Shown: positions 1 through 7,407 of the stretch, piece after piece
Layout: each line of letters begins with the position of its first letter
Position numbering within the stretch: position 1 is the first letter of the stretch
Assembly (NCBI GenBank): GCA_964444825.1
Contig: CAYUIS010000071.1
Span: 1-24,848, forward strand
Length of the DNA stretch: 24,848 nt
DNA from: CAYUIS01 sp964444825
GTDB lineage: Bacteria > Chloroflexota > Anaerolineae > B4-G1
Direction: 5' to 3'
Notes under the pieces: model-generated
Told to the model about the DNA's origin: nothing
The model's database searches: none
Seen by the model: only the letters and a program-made list of their open reading frames with translations
Program-made: the position numbers and the translations under genes

Positions 1-52
1 GGACGGGGCTCAGAGCTATGGTCGGCCAAATGCGATCGCCCTAATGCCTTGG

Positions 53-81
53 TTGACAACTCGGCCCAACAAGCATATACT
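53..81 (+). promoter_or_regulatory. sigma70-type promoter of the FHA gene
   Basis: TTGACA (53-58) and TATACT (76-81) are separated by exactly 17 bp, which is close to the vegetative consensus. The predicted start of transcription is near 88, leaving a leader of about 47 nt before the FHA start codon at 135. A strong ribosome binding site (GAGGAGG, 122-128) follows in that leader. Confidence 0.75.
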
Positions 82-134
82 TTGGGCCAGTGCAGCACGG
101 AGCATCCGGTGTAAGTCTCTTGAGGAGGTAGGAA

Positions 135-767
135 ATGGCCGATAGTGCCCGACTGGTGATGAGTCAGGGCCCACAACCTGGGCAGACCTTTATGCTCGAT
201 CAGGACTCGCTCATCGTGGGGCGTGATCCCCAAAACGACATATCGATCAGCGATCCGCAGATCTCACGGCAGCACGCGCGCATCGTCCGTCGGGGTGACC
301 AGATGGTGATTGAGGATATGGGCAGTACGAACGGCACATACGTCAATGGGTTGCGGCTGAGCGGCCCGCACACGCTCGGCAGCGGGGATGTGATCGGCCT
401 GGGGGATGTGGTGACACTCACTTATCACGGGGTGAGCCCTAGCGCGACTGAGCCTCTGGCCGGACAGGCTACCATACCCTTGGAGAGGCAACCACGATAC
501 GAAACGCCGCCCGCACCCCCGGCCTATGGACCTGCCCCCTCTTCAGCTTACGCCTCTGCGCCGCCGCCTCCCCCGGCTTACGCGGCTGCGCCGATGCCGG
601 TGCCAGAGCCTGCCCCGCCAAAGAAACGGCGGGTGGGGTTGTGGCTTGGCTGCGGGTGCCTTGTGCTGTTGGTTGTACTGGCGTGTGTCAGCGTGTTCGT
701 GCTTGACTATTTCCAGATGCTGCCGTCCATCTTTTACCAACCACTGATCTGGCTAGGTTTGATCTAG
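135..767 (+). CDS. FHA-domain protein with C-terminal membrane anchor
   Basis: This 210-residue protein has an N-terminal forkhead-associated domain (about residues 6-100). The phosphothreonine-binding signatures are all visible: GR at 29-30, SRQH at 44-47, STNG at 64-67 and NG at 71-72. A linker rich in Pro, Ala and Tyr (about 115-160) follows, then a basic KKRR stretch and one hydrophobic segment (about 167-193) that should anchor the protein in the cytoplasmic membrane with the FHA domain inside the cell. Known FHA domains read Ser/Thr-kinase signalling; the kinase partner is not in this window. The start is supported by GAGGAGG seven bases upstream and by the consensus promoter. The gene ends just before a strong terminator. 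What it binds is unknown. Confidence 0.9.
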   Translation: MADSARLVMSQGPQPGQTFMLDQDSLIVGRDPQNDISISDPQISRQHARIVRRGDQMVIEDMGSTNGTYVNGLRLSGPHTLGSGDVIGLGDVVTLTYHGVSPSATEPLAGQATIPLERQPRYETPPAPPAYGPAPSSAYASAPPPPPAYAAAPMPVPEPAPPKKRRVGLWLGCGCLVLLVVLACVSVFVLDYFQMLPSIFYQPLIWLGLI

Positions 768-778
768 TTTCTCCTGTG

Positions 779-820
779 AGACCCTAAAGGTTTAGCGTAT
801 GAAAACCTTTAGGGTCTTTT
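779..820 (+). terminator. Rho-independent terminator after the FHA gene
   Basis: There is a perfect 15-bp inverted repeat (779-793 with 803-817) with a 9-nt loop, running into a short T run (817-820) on the plus strand. The T run serves the FHA transcript. The convergent helicase gene ends inside the right arm (stop codon 809-811), so its last codons are part of the same hairpin. Confidence 0.85.
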
Positions 821-3358
821 CACGACTGCCTGCAATAGACGCTGGGTCAGTGACTTTGTACCAGGCTCGACGTCGCCGGCCGGGCCTACGCAGCCAGGAC
901 ATCCGTCGGTGCAAGGGCAATCCCCGACCACATCCAGCGCGGCGGCTAACAGGTCATCGTGAAGCTCGTAGAGACGCACACTCAGGCCAGCCCCCCCGGG
1001 CGCTCGATCGTAGAGCGTGATGGTCGGTAGTCCGGTCTTGGGGGCGCGAGCCTGCACGGCGGAACCCAGGTCGCTGGGATCGCACATCAGATGGAGGGGC
1101 GCCAGGTTCCGCAGCAGATACGCCAGGCCGCCCAGTGCCCCTCGGGCTCCTCGCGCCCGTTCCACGCGACGGTGGCAGGTCGAACAGAGGGTGATGAGAT
1201 TGTCGAGCCGGTTAGCGATGGTGTGGAAATCGTTGACACCGGGGATGTAGCCAAAAGCACGGAAGGGTGTGATGTGGTGAACGTCGTGGTGACGACCCTG
1301 GCGCTCAGGTGCACCACACTGCCGGCAGATGAAGCCGTCACGAGCCCGAGCCCCATCCCGCTGAGCGATCCAGTCGGGACCATAGTCGGTCTGGCGTTGC
1401 AGGACACCGGCCTCTTGGAGCCTGGCTACCAGTTCCTCGCCTAACGCCAGCCAGTAGCCGAGCGTGCGCAATTCTTGCTCCGGGAGATCGATCGGTTCCC
1501 AGGCCAGCACCTCGTGGGAATAGCGCTTGATCTTGCGGTAGCCAGTCGCGTGCGTAGTCACCAGGAGCTCGCCGTAGCCCTTGATCGTCTTGCTATGTCG
1601 CCGCGCCTCCGAATCCTCACGATCAGTTGAGTATTCTTCGAGGACCTGCACATCAGTGGTGGACGCGGCTCGTGTGTAGTAGTCGAGTTCGGCGGCGCAC
1701 ACGTGGGCGACGCCCGTTTCCCAGTTCAGGGAATCGACGACATAGGTCTCGCCAGCGTGGAGATAGACCGCGCCTTCGTAGATCAACACGGGGGCACTGG
1801 GCCGGTCCATGAGACCGATGACCTGGGGCGGGGTAGCGCTCACGTCCTGAATCACGATATTGTCAGAAGTGCTGGTGCGGAGCGACAGATTGCTGGCCGG
1901 GTATCCCTCGTCAATCCACGCATATCGGCCGTTGTCCCGAAAAAGCAGACCCTCTTCGGCCAGAGCGTCCAAGACCAGCGCGACGTCGCGCAGGCCGCCG
2001 AAAGACTCGTCGGCTTCGAAAGGCAGCTCGTAGGCCGCACACGTCAGGTGGTTGGCTAAAACGGCCAGGTTGTCCGGGTCGAGGAGCGCCTGTTCGACGG
2101 GGCGACCAAAAAAGTACTGGGGATGCGTGATCAGGTATTGGTCAAGGGGCAACGCACTGGCGACCAATACGGCGACCGACGTTCCCGACCGCCGCCCGGC
2201 ACGTCCGGCCTGTTGCCAGGCGCTCGCCACAGTGCCCGGATATCCAGCCATCACACACGCCGTCAACTGTCCAATGTCGATTCCCAGTTCGAGGGCGTTT
2301 GTCGCCACGACGCCGCGCACCTTCCCGTTCCGCAATCCTATCTCGATGGTGCGTCGCTCGCTGGGCAGATAACCACCCCGATAACCCTGCACCACCTGGG
2401 GATCTGCTCCCTCGGCAACCACGCCATCGCGGAGGTAGCCCAGCAAGACCTCGGTCGTCAAGCGGGCGCGTGCGAACACGATGGTCTGTACATCGGCCCG
2501 CAGGAAACGGAGGGCGATGTCCTTGGTCACCAGGGTGGCGCTGCGCCGAATACCCAATTGGGCGTCCACAAGCGGCGGGTTAAAGAGGACAAAGTGCTTC
2601 TCTCCCCGGGGAGCGCCGTCGTCATCGACCAGGGAGGCTGGAGCCTCGATCAACCGCTCGGCCAGTTCGCGGGGATTGCCAATCGTGGCGGAGGAACAGA
2701 TGAATCGAGGATCGGCGCCATAAAAGTGACACACCCGGCGCAACCTGCGCAATACATTGGCTACGTGCCCTCCAAAGACTCCTCGATAGATGTGAAGCTC
2801 GTCAAGCACGACGTAACGCAGGTTGCTAAAGAGCCGCATCCACCGGGTATGGTGGGGCAAAATGCCCGTGTGGAGCATATCGGGGTTGGTGATCAACAGC
2901 CGGGCCTCACGCCGGATGGCTGATCGGTGTGAGGAGGGGGTATCGCCGTCATAGGGACGTACGGCGATGGGAGGTTTGAGGTTGGGGATCTGGGACTGGA
3001 GGTTTGCCAGTTGGTCGTAGGCGAGTGCCTTGGTCGGGAACAGATAGAGCGCACAAGCGTGGGGATCGTTCAACAGCGTGTTGAGCACGGGGAGGTTGTA
3101 GGCCAGGGTCTTGCCAGATGCGGTAGACGTGGAAAGAACAACGTGTTCGCCAGCCAGCGTCGCCTCGATCGCCTGGGCCTGGTGGGCGTACGGCTGCTCG
3201 ATGCCGCGGTCGCGGGCAGCGACGATCAAGCGCGGGTCGAGGCCGACCGGCCAAGGGGCAACGCGGGCTGGTTGGGCCGGGATGCGTTCCCAGGCGGTCA
3301 CACACCGCATAAAGGCTGGATCTTGGCGCAGAGTGGATAGGATGCTGGACAGAGTCAT
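809..3358 (-). CDS. mrfA: MrfA/YprA-family DEAH-type helicase with embedded HNH nuclease domain
   Basis: This 849-residue superfamily 2 helicase has a Q-like motif (57-65), a Walker A motif TASGKT (79-84), a DELH box (186-189) and a C-terminal RecA-like domain ending in QQAGRAGRR. The sequence around DELH and the C-terminal segment with a CxCx3CxxC cluster (C814, C816, C820, C823) match the Zn-binding MZB/DUF1998 region of B. subtilis MrfA (YprA), a helicase that works with the MrfB exonuclease in repair of mitomycin damage. Just before that region sits a complete HNH module: CRQC at 678-681, HH at 694-695, Asn720, then C725, C728 and H729. B. subtilis MrfA, as I recall it, lacks this module. 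The start at 3358 is chosen because a TATAAT box lies just upstream; an in-frame ATG at 3451 would lie upstream of that promoter. The family assignment is firm; nuclease activity is inferred. Confidence 0.9.
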   Translation of the reverse strand: MTLSSILSTLRQDPAFMRCVTAWERIPAQPARVAPWPVGLDPRLIVAARDRGIEQPYAHQAQAIEATLAGEHVVLSTSTASGKTLAYNLPVLNTLLNDPHACALYLFPTKALAYDQLANLQSQIPNLKPPIAVRPYDGDTPSSHRSAIRREARLLITNPDMLHTGILPHHTRWMRLFSNLRYVVLDELHIYRGVFGGHVANVLRRLRRVCHFYGADPRFICSSATIGNPRELAERLIEAPASLVDDDGAPRGEKHFVLFNPPLVDAQLGIRRSATLVTKDIALRFLRADVQTIVFARARLTTEVLLGYLRDGVVAEGADPQVVQGYRGGYLPSERRTIEIGLRNGKVRGVVATNALELGIDIGQLTACVMAGYPGTVASAWQQAGRAGRRSGTSVAVLVASALPLDQYLITHPQYFFGRPVEQALLDPDNLAVLANHLTCAAYELPFEADESFGGLRDVALVLDALAEEGLLFRDNGRYAWIDEGYPASNLSLRTSTSDNIVIQDVSATPPQVIGLMDRPSAPVLIYEGAVYLHAGETYVVDSLNWETGVAHVCAAELDYYTRAASTTDVQVLEEYSTDREDSEARRHSKTIKGYGELLVTTHATGYRKIKRYSHEVLAWEPIDLPEQELRTLGYWLALGEELVARLQEAGVLQRQTDYGPDWIAQRDGARARDGFICRQCGAPERQGRHHDVHHITPFRAFGYIPGVNDFHTIANRLDNLITLCSTCHRRVERARGARGALGGLAYLLRNLAPLHLMCDPSDLGSAVQARAPKTGLPTITLYDRAPGGAGLSVRLYELHDDLLAAALDVVGDCPCTDGCPGCVGPAGDVEPGTKSLTQRLLQAVVKRP

Positions 3359-3374
3359 TGTGAATCCTGTCCCG

Positions 3375-3403
3375 ATTATAGATGGGGAGGGGAAAGAGTG
3401 CAA
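3375..3403 (-). promoter_or_regulatory. putative promoter of the helicase gene
   Basis: On the minus strand, TATAAT (3380-3375) is preceded 17 bp upstream by TTGCAC (3403-3398), a weak -35. The predicted transcript starts about 10 nt before the chosen ATG at 3358, giving a very short leader. It lies back to back with the promoter of the HAD gene. Confidence 0.5.
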
Positions 3404-3409
3404 GGTAGA

Positions 3410-3439
3410 ATGGCATACTTCCACAGGAGATGCTATAAT
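3410..3439 (+). promoter_or_regulatory. extended -10 promoter of the HAD phosphatase gene
   Basis: TGCTATAAT (3431-3439) is a perfect extended -10 element. ATGGCA (3410-3415) is an acceptable -35 at 18 bp spacing. The start codon follows at 3475, after a GAGG ribosome binding site. Confidence 0.65.
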
Positions 3440-3474
3440 ATGAAAGGGCACTGGACGCTCGATGAGGTAAAAGC

Positions 3475-4134
3475 ATGCTTGATAGGGATAAGGTCGAGGC
3501 TATTCTGTTTGACCTGGATGGGACGCTGATGGACACCGATGATCAAGCGGTGGAGGCGCTGGAACACCGGCTGGAACGGCTGCATTGGCCCGATCCAGCT
3601 CGGACCGCTCGTCGTCTGATCATGGCCTCCGAGACTCCGGGCAATTGGCTGATGACCGTGCTGGACGTTTTGGGATTGGATTCCCCGTTGATGTCGTTCA
3701 CAAACCAGCTCCGTCGCTGGCGCGGATTGCGAGCCGTGGGCCATTTTCGGATCGTCGAGGGGGCAGAGGAGATGCTCGCCGCGTTGAACGGGCGCTACCG
3801 GCTGGGGATCGTCACCACGCGGGGTGCGGCCGAGGCAGAGGCGTTTGTGGATCAGTATCACCTGCACGGGGTCTTTGAGGTGGTTGTGACCCGCGAGAGT
3901 ACCTGGCGGCTCAAGCCCCACCCCGCGCCCGTTCTGCACGCCGCCCAGCTTTTGGGCGTGCCCGCCGAGCGGTGCGTGATGGTTGGAGACACCACGGTTG
4001 ACTGCAAGTCTGCCCGGCGGGCGGGCGCGTGGGCCGTGGCCGTGCTGTGTGGTTTTGGCGAGGGGAAAGAGCTAGAACGGTCAGGGGCACACGTGATTCT
4101 GGAGCACACGGCGCATCTGGCATCACTGCTTTGA
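3475..4134 (+). CDS. HAD-superfamily phosphatase (phosphoglycolate phosphatase/PpaX-like)
   Basis: The 219-residue product has the haloacid dehalogenase motifs in order: motif I FDLDGT with nucleophile Asp13 and acid Asp15, motif II Thr in IVTTRG, motif III Lys in RLKPHP, and motif IV VGDTTVD. A helical cap (about residues 20-90) sits between motifs I and II, as in subfamily I enzymes such as phosphoglycolate phosphatase and pyrophosphatase PpaX. It should be a cytoplasmic Mg-dependent phosphatase acting on a small metabolite. The substrate cannot be read from the sequence, and neighbouring repair genes do not settle it. A link to 2-phosphoglycolate from repair of oxidised DNA ends is possible but only an inference. 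The start has GAGG nine bases upstream. Confidence 0.85.
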   Translation: MLDRDKVEAILFDLDGTLMDTDDQAVEALEHRLERLHWPDPARTARRLIMASETPGNWLMTVLDVLGLDSPLMSFTNQLRRWRGLRAVGHFRIVEGAEEMLAALNGRYRLGIVTTRGAAEAEAFVDQYHLHGVFEVVVTRESTWRLKPHPAPVLHAAQLLGVPAERCVMVGDTTVDCKSARRAGAWAVAVLCGFGEGKELERSGAHVILEHTAHLASLL

Positions 4135-4163
4135 GTTCATTGGCGTGTGGCTAGAAACTGTAT

Positions 4164-4208
4164 TGTAACTGGCCTGTAACGCTGATTTACCGAACGATGT
4201 CGTATAAT
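4164..4208 (+). promoter_or_regulatory. putative promoter/operator region of the cNMP-binding gene
   Basis: A consensus TATAAT lies at 4203-4208, 45 bp before the ATG. No good -35 is visible at 16-18 bp. Instead, two TGTAAC direct repeats (4164-4169 and 4175-4180) lie 11 bp apart, one helical turn, upstream of the -10. This would suit an activator-dependent promoter, but that is inference. Confidence 0.4.
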
Positions 4209-4253
4209 CGGTAAAGCCCATAGTCACTTTTGTTCGTTCCAGGAGGTATATCG

Positions 4254-4778
4254 ATGGCATCCAGCGGAAAAACGAGCCCTACTGACGTATTGCGCCAGAT
4301 GTTCCCGGGGATGGGAGAGGATGATCTGGTCGAAATGAGCAGCGTCGCTGAACTCCGCACTTATCCAGCGGACACGGTCCTGTGTCGTGAGGGCCAGGTG
4401 GAGAGCACTTTCTATGCTATCGTCAGCGGGGAGGTCGAGGTCGTCAAGCGGCTTGACGACGAGACCGAGGAGGTGATCAACCGCCCAGGGGCAGGCAACT
4501 TTGTCGGTGAGATCGCCTTGGTCCAGGAAGGCCCACGGACGGCTACCGTCCGGACTTTAAAGACCACGACTGTACTGGAAATTGATCGTGACAGTTTTTT
4601 GGATCTGCTGCACCGTCACGCTTCGATGGCTGTGCGAATTATGCTGCGGATTACGCCCCGTCTGCGGGATATTGATCTAACAACCATTGCTCATCTGCGT
4701 GAAAAGAACGCCGAACTGACCAAAGCGTATGAGGAACTCCAGCAGAAGGTCCAGGAACTCGAGGAGCGGCTCAAGTAG
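4254..4778 (+). CDS. Cyclic nucleotide-binding (Crp/cNMP) domain protein with coiled-coil tail
   Basis: This 174-residue protein consists of one cNMP-binding beta-barrel (about residues 12-130) followed by a heptad-rich helix (about 145-174, with many Glu, Leu and Gln) that should form a coiled coil. The phosphate-binding cassette is seen as GEIALVQEGPRTATV, with the Glu and Arg that contact cyclic nucleotide in Crp-family domains. There is no DNA-binding HTH and no kinase or channel domain, so it is a stand-alone sensor or adaptor rather than a Crp regulator. The start at 4254 is set by AGGAGG at 4241-4246; an in-frame ATG 24 bases upstream has no ribosome binding site. The 3' end of the gene is duplicated downstream (see the repeat). 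Confidence 0.85.
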   Translation: MASSGKTSPTDVLRQMFPGMGEDDLVEMSSVAELRTYPADTVLCREGQVESTFYAIVSGEVEVVKRLDDETEEVINRPGAGNFVGEIALVQEGPRTATVRTLKTTTVLEIDRDSFLDLLHRHASMAVRIMLRITPRLRDIDLTTIAHLREKNAELTKAYEELQQKVQELEERLK

Positions 4779-4866
4779 CCTCGACCGAAGAAGGGCTCTG
4801 CTCGGGGGTGAGGGGATGCGGGCAGGATGCCCGCGGTCCGGCTCAAGTAGCCTCGATCGAAGAAGG
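4767..4866. repeat. 28-bp direct repeat flanking a small hairpin
   Basis: Two 28-bp copies (4767-4794 and 4839-4866) differ at a single base. The first copy contains the last codons and stop of the cNMP-binding gene. The 44 bp between them hold a perfect hairpin (GCGGGCA 4818-4824, loop GGA, TGCCCGC 4828-4834). Outside the 28-bp units the flanks do not match, so this is not a simple 72-bp tandem duplication. It looks like a short palindromic insertion with duplicated flanks. Confidence 0.8.
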
Positions 4867-4910
4867 ACTTTCCCTAGGCCTGTGCGGTCCGCCATTGAGG
4901 GAATGGTAAG

Positions 4911-5423
4911 GTGAGCTTGGATCTCGCTTATGCCTGGATTGATTCGCCGGTCGGGCCGGTGTGGGTCGCGACGACGAGCACCGGCCTCTGTGCAGTGAGG
5001 TTGGGAACGGGACAACCAGAAGAGTTCTTTGCCTGGCTGTCAAAGCACATTGATCCAGACCCTCCACGTGAGAATACTGAAGTGTTGACGCCTGCTCTGG
5101 AGCAGTTGGATCAGTATTTCTCGCGCACCCGGCGTGCGTTCGATCTACCGCTGGATACGCGGGGCACAGCTTTCCAGGAAGCGGTGTGGGCTGAGGTCGG
5201 GTCTATACCTTACGGTACCACGATCACTTATGGTGAGATCGCCCGCCGCGTGGGGCGACCCAAAGCCGCGCGCGCGGTGGGAGGGGCAAACGGCGCCAAT
5301 CCACTGCCGATCATCATCCCCTGCCACCGGGTGGTCAGTGCCGGGGGCGCGCTGACTGGTTATGGTGCTGGATTGCCAATAAAGGCACAGTTGCTACAGC
5401 TAGAGGAAGCACTGCTGGTTTGA
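4911..5423 (+). CDS. ogt: Methylated-DNA--[protein]-cysteine S-methyltransferase
   Basis: This 170-residue suicide enzyme transfers alkyl groups from O6-alkylguanine (and O4-alkylthymine) in DNA to its own cysteine. The active site IPCHRVV places the acceptor at Cys138. The preceding RAVGGANGANP region carries the HTH and the flipping Arg (Arg121), and the Tyr/Gly motif YGTTITYGEIA (101-111) is typical. Length and layout match Ogt/MGMT without an Ada regulatory domain. The start is GTG at 4911, with GAGGG about ten bases upstream; no in-frame ATG fits. It is the first gene of a plus-strand run that also includes the MrfB-like exonuclease and the Fpg-family glycosylase, so it probably belongs to a repair-related transcription unit. 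Confidence 0.93.
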   Translation: MSLDLAYAWIDSPVGPVWVATTSTGLCAVRLGTGQPEEFFAWLSKHIDPDPPRENTEVLTPALEQLDQYFSRTRRAFDLPLDTRGTAFQEAVWAEVGSIPYGTTITYGEIARRVGRPKAARAVGGANGANPLPIIIPCHRVVSAGGALTGYGAGLPIKAQLLQLEEALLV

Positions 5424-5471
5424 GACAGCCGGTAGGCTCCGTTGAGTGAGCAGAGCCACAGCGAGGAGGCT

Positions 5472-6053
5472 ATGCACAGACATCGTCTAGTGATTGTCGT
5501 GGCATTGATTGGGCTAGTGGTGAGTATCCTGGCCTGCAACGCGCCAACCCCAACGGATCAGGGCCCGTCTCCTGGCGAGGTGGTCGATCCCTCTCCTACC
5601 TCGCCGCCCCAGGAGGCGCCATCGCCTCCGCCAACAACCGGCGTCCCGGTGGAGGACACCGCCACACCTACACCACCACCACCACCGCCTACAGAGACGC
5701 CCTCGCCGACGCCTTCACCAACCCCCACGCCGACGGAGGCTCCTCCGCCGAATCCTACCGTGCCTGTCAGCACCGGGCCTCTCGAGTTTCCCGTGCCGTG
5801 GCAGTTGGATCATTGGCGAGCGCTGGAGAACGGAGAGATGGAGGCGACGATCATCCTGCATATCACGGGCGGAGCGCCGCCTTACACCGTATACCACGAT
5901 CAGGGCCTTGTCACCACCACGTGGAAAACCGATCCAGCCATCGTCTTCCAGGCCCGGGCATGCAACGCCCTGGTGCACACCATCATTGTGGAATCGGCGG
6001 ATGGGCAGACCGCCAGGAACAAGTACTGGATCCCGGCGCCCTGGTGTGACTGA
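5472..6053 (+). CDS. Lipoprotein with Pro/Thr-rich linker
   Basis: The 193-residue product begins with a lipoprotein signal peptide (basic MHRHR, hydrophobic core, lipobox ILAC with Cys22). Residues about 25-100 form a low-complexity linker rich in Pro, Thr and Ser. The C-terminal 90 residues form a small globular domain with a GGAPPYTVY motif, which resembles the start of Ig-like SprB-type repeats, and two Cys (in ARACN and at the PWCD end) that could pair. It should be tethered outside the cell by lipid. The start is taken as ATG 5472 because GAGGAGG lies at 5463-5469; an upstream in-frame TTG at 5442 would add ten polar residues before the signal peptide. The function is unknown. The linker makes the coding DNA locally repetitive. 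Confidence 0.8.
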   Translation: MHRHRLVIVVALIGLVVSILACNAPTPTDQGPSPGEVVDPSPTSPPQEAPSPPPTTGVPVEDTATPTPPPPPPTETPSPTPSPTPTPTEAPPPNPTVPVSTGPLEFPVPWQLDHWRALENGEMEATIILHITGGAPPYTVYHDQGLVTTTWKTDPAIVFQARACNALVHTIIVESADGQTARNKYWIPAPWCD

Positions 6054-6132
6054 GCCTGGTGTGATCGGCCCTCGTGCGGTTAGGCTTGGGGTGAGCGCGG
6101 CAGACGCGGCCCCTATGGTCGTCATTTAGGTC

Positions 6133-7407
6133 ATGCGCTCGGATATCCGACGGAGGCTGCGACAACTGGGAGTCGTCAAGGGCGTGCGGGAGCTGGCGGC
6201 GCTGCCGCCCCGACCACGTGTCGCTATAGAAGACCTCGTATCAGGCCGCTTCCACACTACCTCTCACGGACAGTGTTTCGTCGTCGAGGAATCGTATCCC
6301 CTCGATCATCTCCACGGCGAGTTGTCTTTGTCCACTTTTCTCGACCTGTCCCCCGAGATCGCTGCCCAGGTTGCACGCCAAGATGGACTGGCCGGCATAG
6401 ACCTGCGGCGAGCCTGCTTCCTCGACACGGAAACGACCGGGCTTTCCGGGGGCACGGGCACAATGGCCTTTGTCGTTGGATTGGGTTTTTTCTGGGAGCA
6501 GGCTTTCCACGTCCACCAGTACTTTTTGCGGGACCCGGGTGACGAGCCCGCCATGATCGAAACGCTGGCAGCCCAACTGCTCGAGTTCCAGGCCTTGATC
6601 TCGTTCAACGGGGTCGCCTTCGACGTGCCGATCCTGGAGAATCGTTTCATCCTGGGGCGTATCCGGCCGCCGACGGCAACCATGCCCCATTTCGATCTGC
6701 TGCCTCCTACACGGCGGCTGTGGCGGTATGGTCTATCCTCCTGCGCGCTGGGCACGCTTGAGCGGCAGGTGCTGGGCGTGTTCCGAGAACAGGACGACGT
6801 ACCTTCTGGCATCATTCCATTTCTCTATCGGGACTATTTGCGCACAGGGGACGCCCGTGAGATGAAGCGTGTGCTCTATCACAACGTCATCGATATCCTC
6901 AGTCTGGTCACGCTGGCCGCCTGGCTCTGTAACACCTTTGCCGATCCGTGGACCGGGCACGACTTGAGCGGGGCCGAATTCTATGGACTGGGACGCTGGT
7001 ACGCGGCCGAAGGTCGACCGGCCGAGACAGAGCGGGCCTATCGCGCGGCGCTGGGAGCGGACCTGACGCCCGAGCTGCGCGCCCGGGTATTGTGCGATCT
7101 GGGGCATCTCTTGAAGCGGGCGGATCGTCGTGACGAGGCGTTCGCCTATTGGCAGCAACTGGCTCTGGAGACACCGGGCGAAATCCTGGGTTGGGTTGAG
7201 GTGGCCAAGCACCTGGAGTGGCACGTGCGGAACCTGTTCCTGGCAGCCAGGTGGACGCGGGCAGCGCTGACGCGGGTTGAGGGTTGGCCTGGTGGCCAGT
7301 ATCGCTCCGTCACCTTGGACGAGCTGCGACACAGGCTGGCCCGCATTGATCGCAAGATCGCGAGATCACGTGTATCAGAGATCATGACCAAGCCTGAGAC
7401 CGAGTGA
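6133..7407 (+). CDS. mrfB: MrfB/YprB-family DEDD exonuclease with C-terminal TPR-like region
   Basis: This 424-residue protein has a ribonuclease H-like 3'-5' exonuclease domain (about residues 90-270). The DEDD residues are readable: Asp98 and Glu100 in FLDTETTG, Asp164 in FNGVAFD, and Asp254 with His250 in HNVIDILSL. The N-terminal lead-in (SYPLDHLHG) and the helical, TPR-like C terminus (about 285-400) match B. subtilis YprB/MrfB, the partner nuclease of the MrfA helicase. In B. subtilis the two genes are adjacent; here the helicase lies 2.8 kb away on the other strand. The ribosome binding site is weak. The stop codon overlaps the start of the glycosylase gene (TGATG), so the two are translationally coupled. 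The family is clear; a role in excising bulky or crosslinked lesions is taken from the B. subtilis system. Confidence 0.88.
   Translation: MRSDIRRRLRQLGVVKGVRELAALPPRPRVAIEDLVSGRFHTTSHGQCFVVEESYPLDHLHGELSLSTFLDLSPEIAAQVARQDGLAGIDLRRACFLDTETTGLSGGTGTMAFVVGLGFFWEQAFHVHQYFLRDPGDEPAMIETLAAQLLEFQALISFNGVAFDVPILENRFILGRIRPPTATMPHFDLLPPTRRLWRYGLSSCALGTLERQVLGVFREQDDVPSGIIPFLYRDYLRTGDAREMKRVLYHNVIDILSLVTLAAWLCNTFADPWTGHDLSGAEFYGLGRWYAAEGRPAETERAYRAALGADLTPELRARVLCDLGHLLKRADRRDEAFAYWQQLALETPGEILGWVEVAKHLEWHVRNLFLAARWTRAALTRVEGWPGGQYRSVTLDELRHRLARIDRKIARSRVSEIMTKPETE

Noticed and set aside
2123..2923. 266-codon open frame on the plus strand
   Set aside because: It lies wholly antisense to the helicase core, whose motifs are intact. 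The encoded peptide has no recognisable features.
3359..3451. N-terminal extension of the helicase to the ATG at 3451
   Set aside because: It would place the start upstream of the TATAAT box at 3375-3380. The extra 31 residues do not resemble the family N terminus.
5558..5773. Gly/Val-rich minus-strand frame
   Set aside because: It is the reverse reading of the Pro/Thr linker of the lipoprotein.
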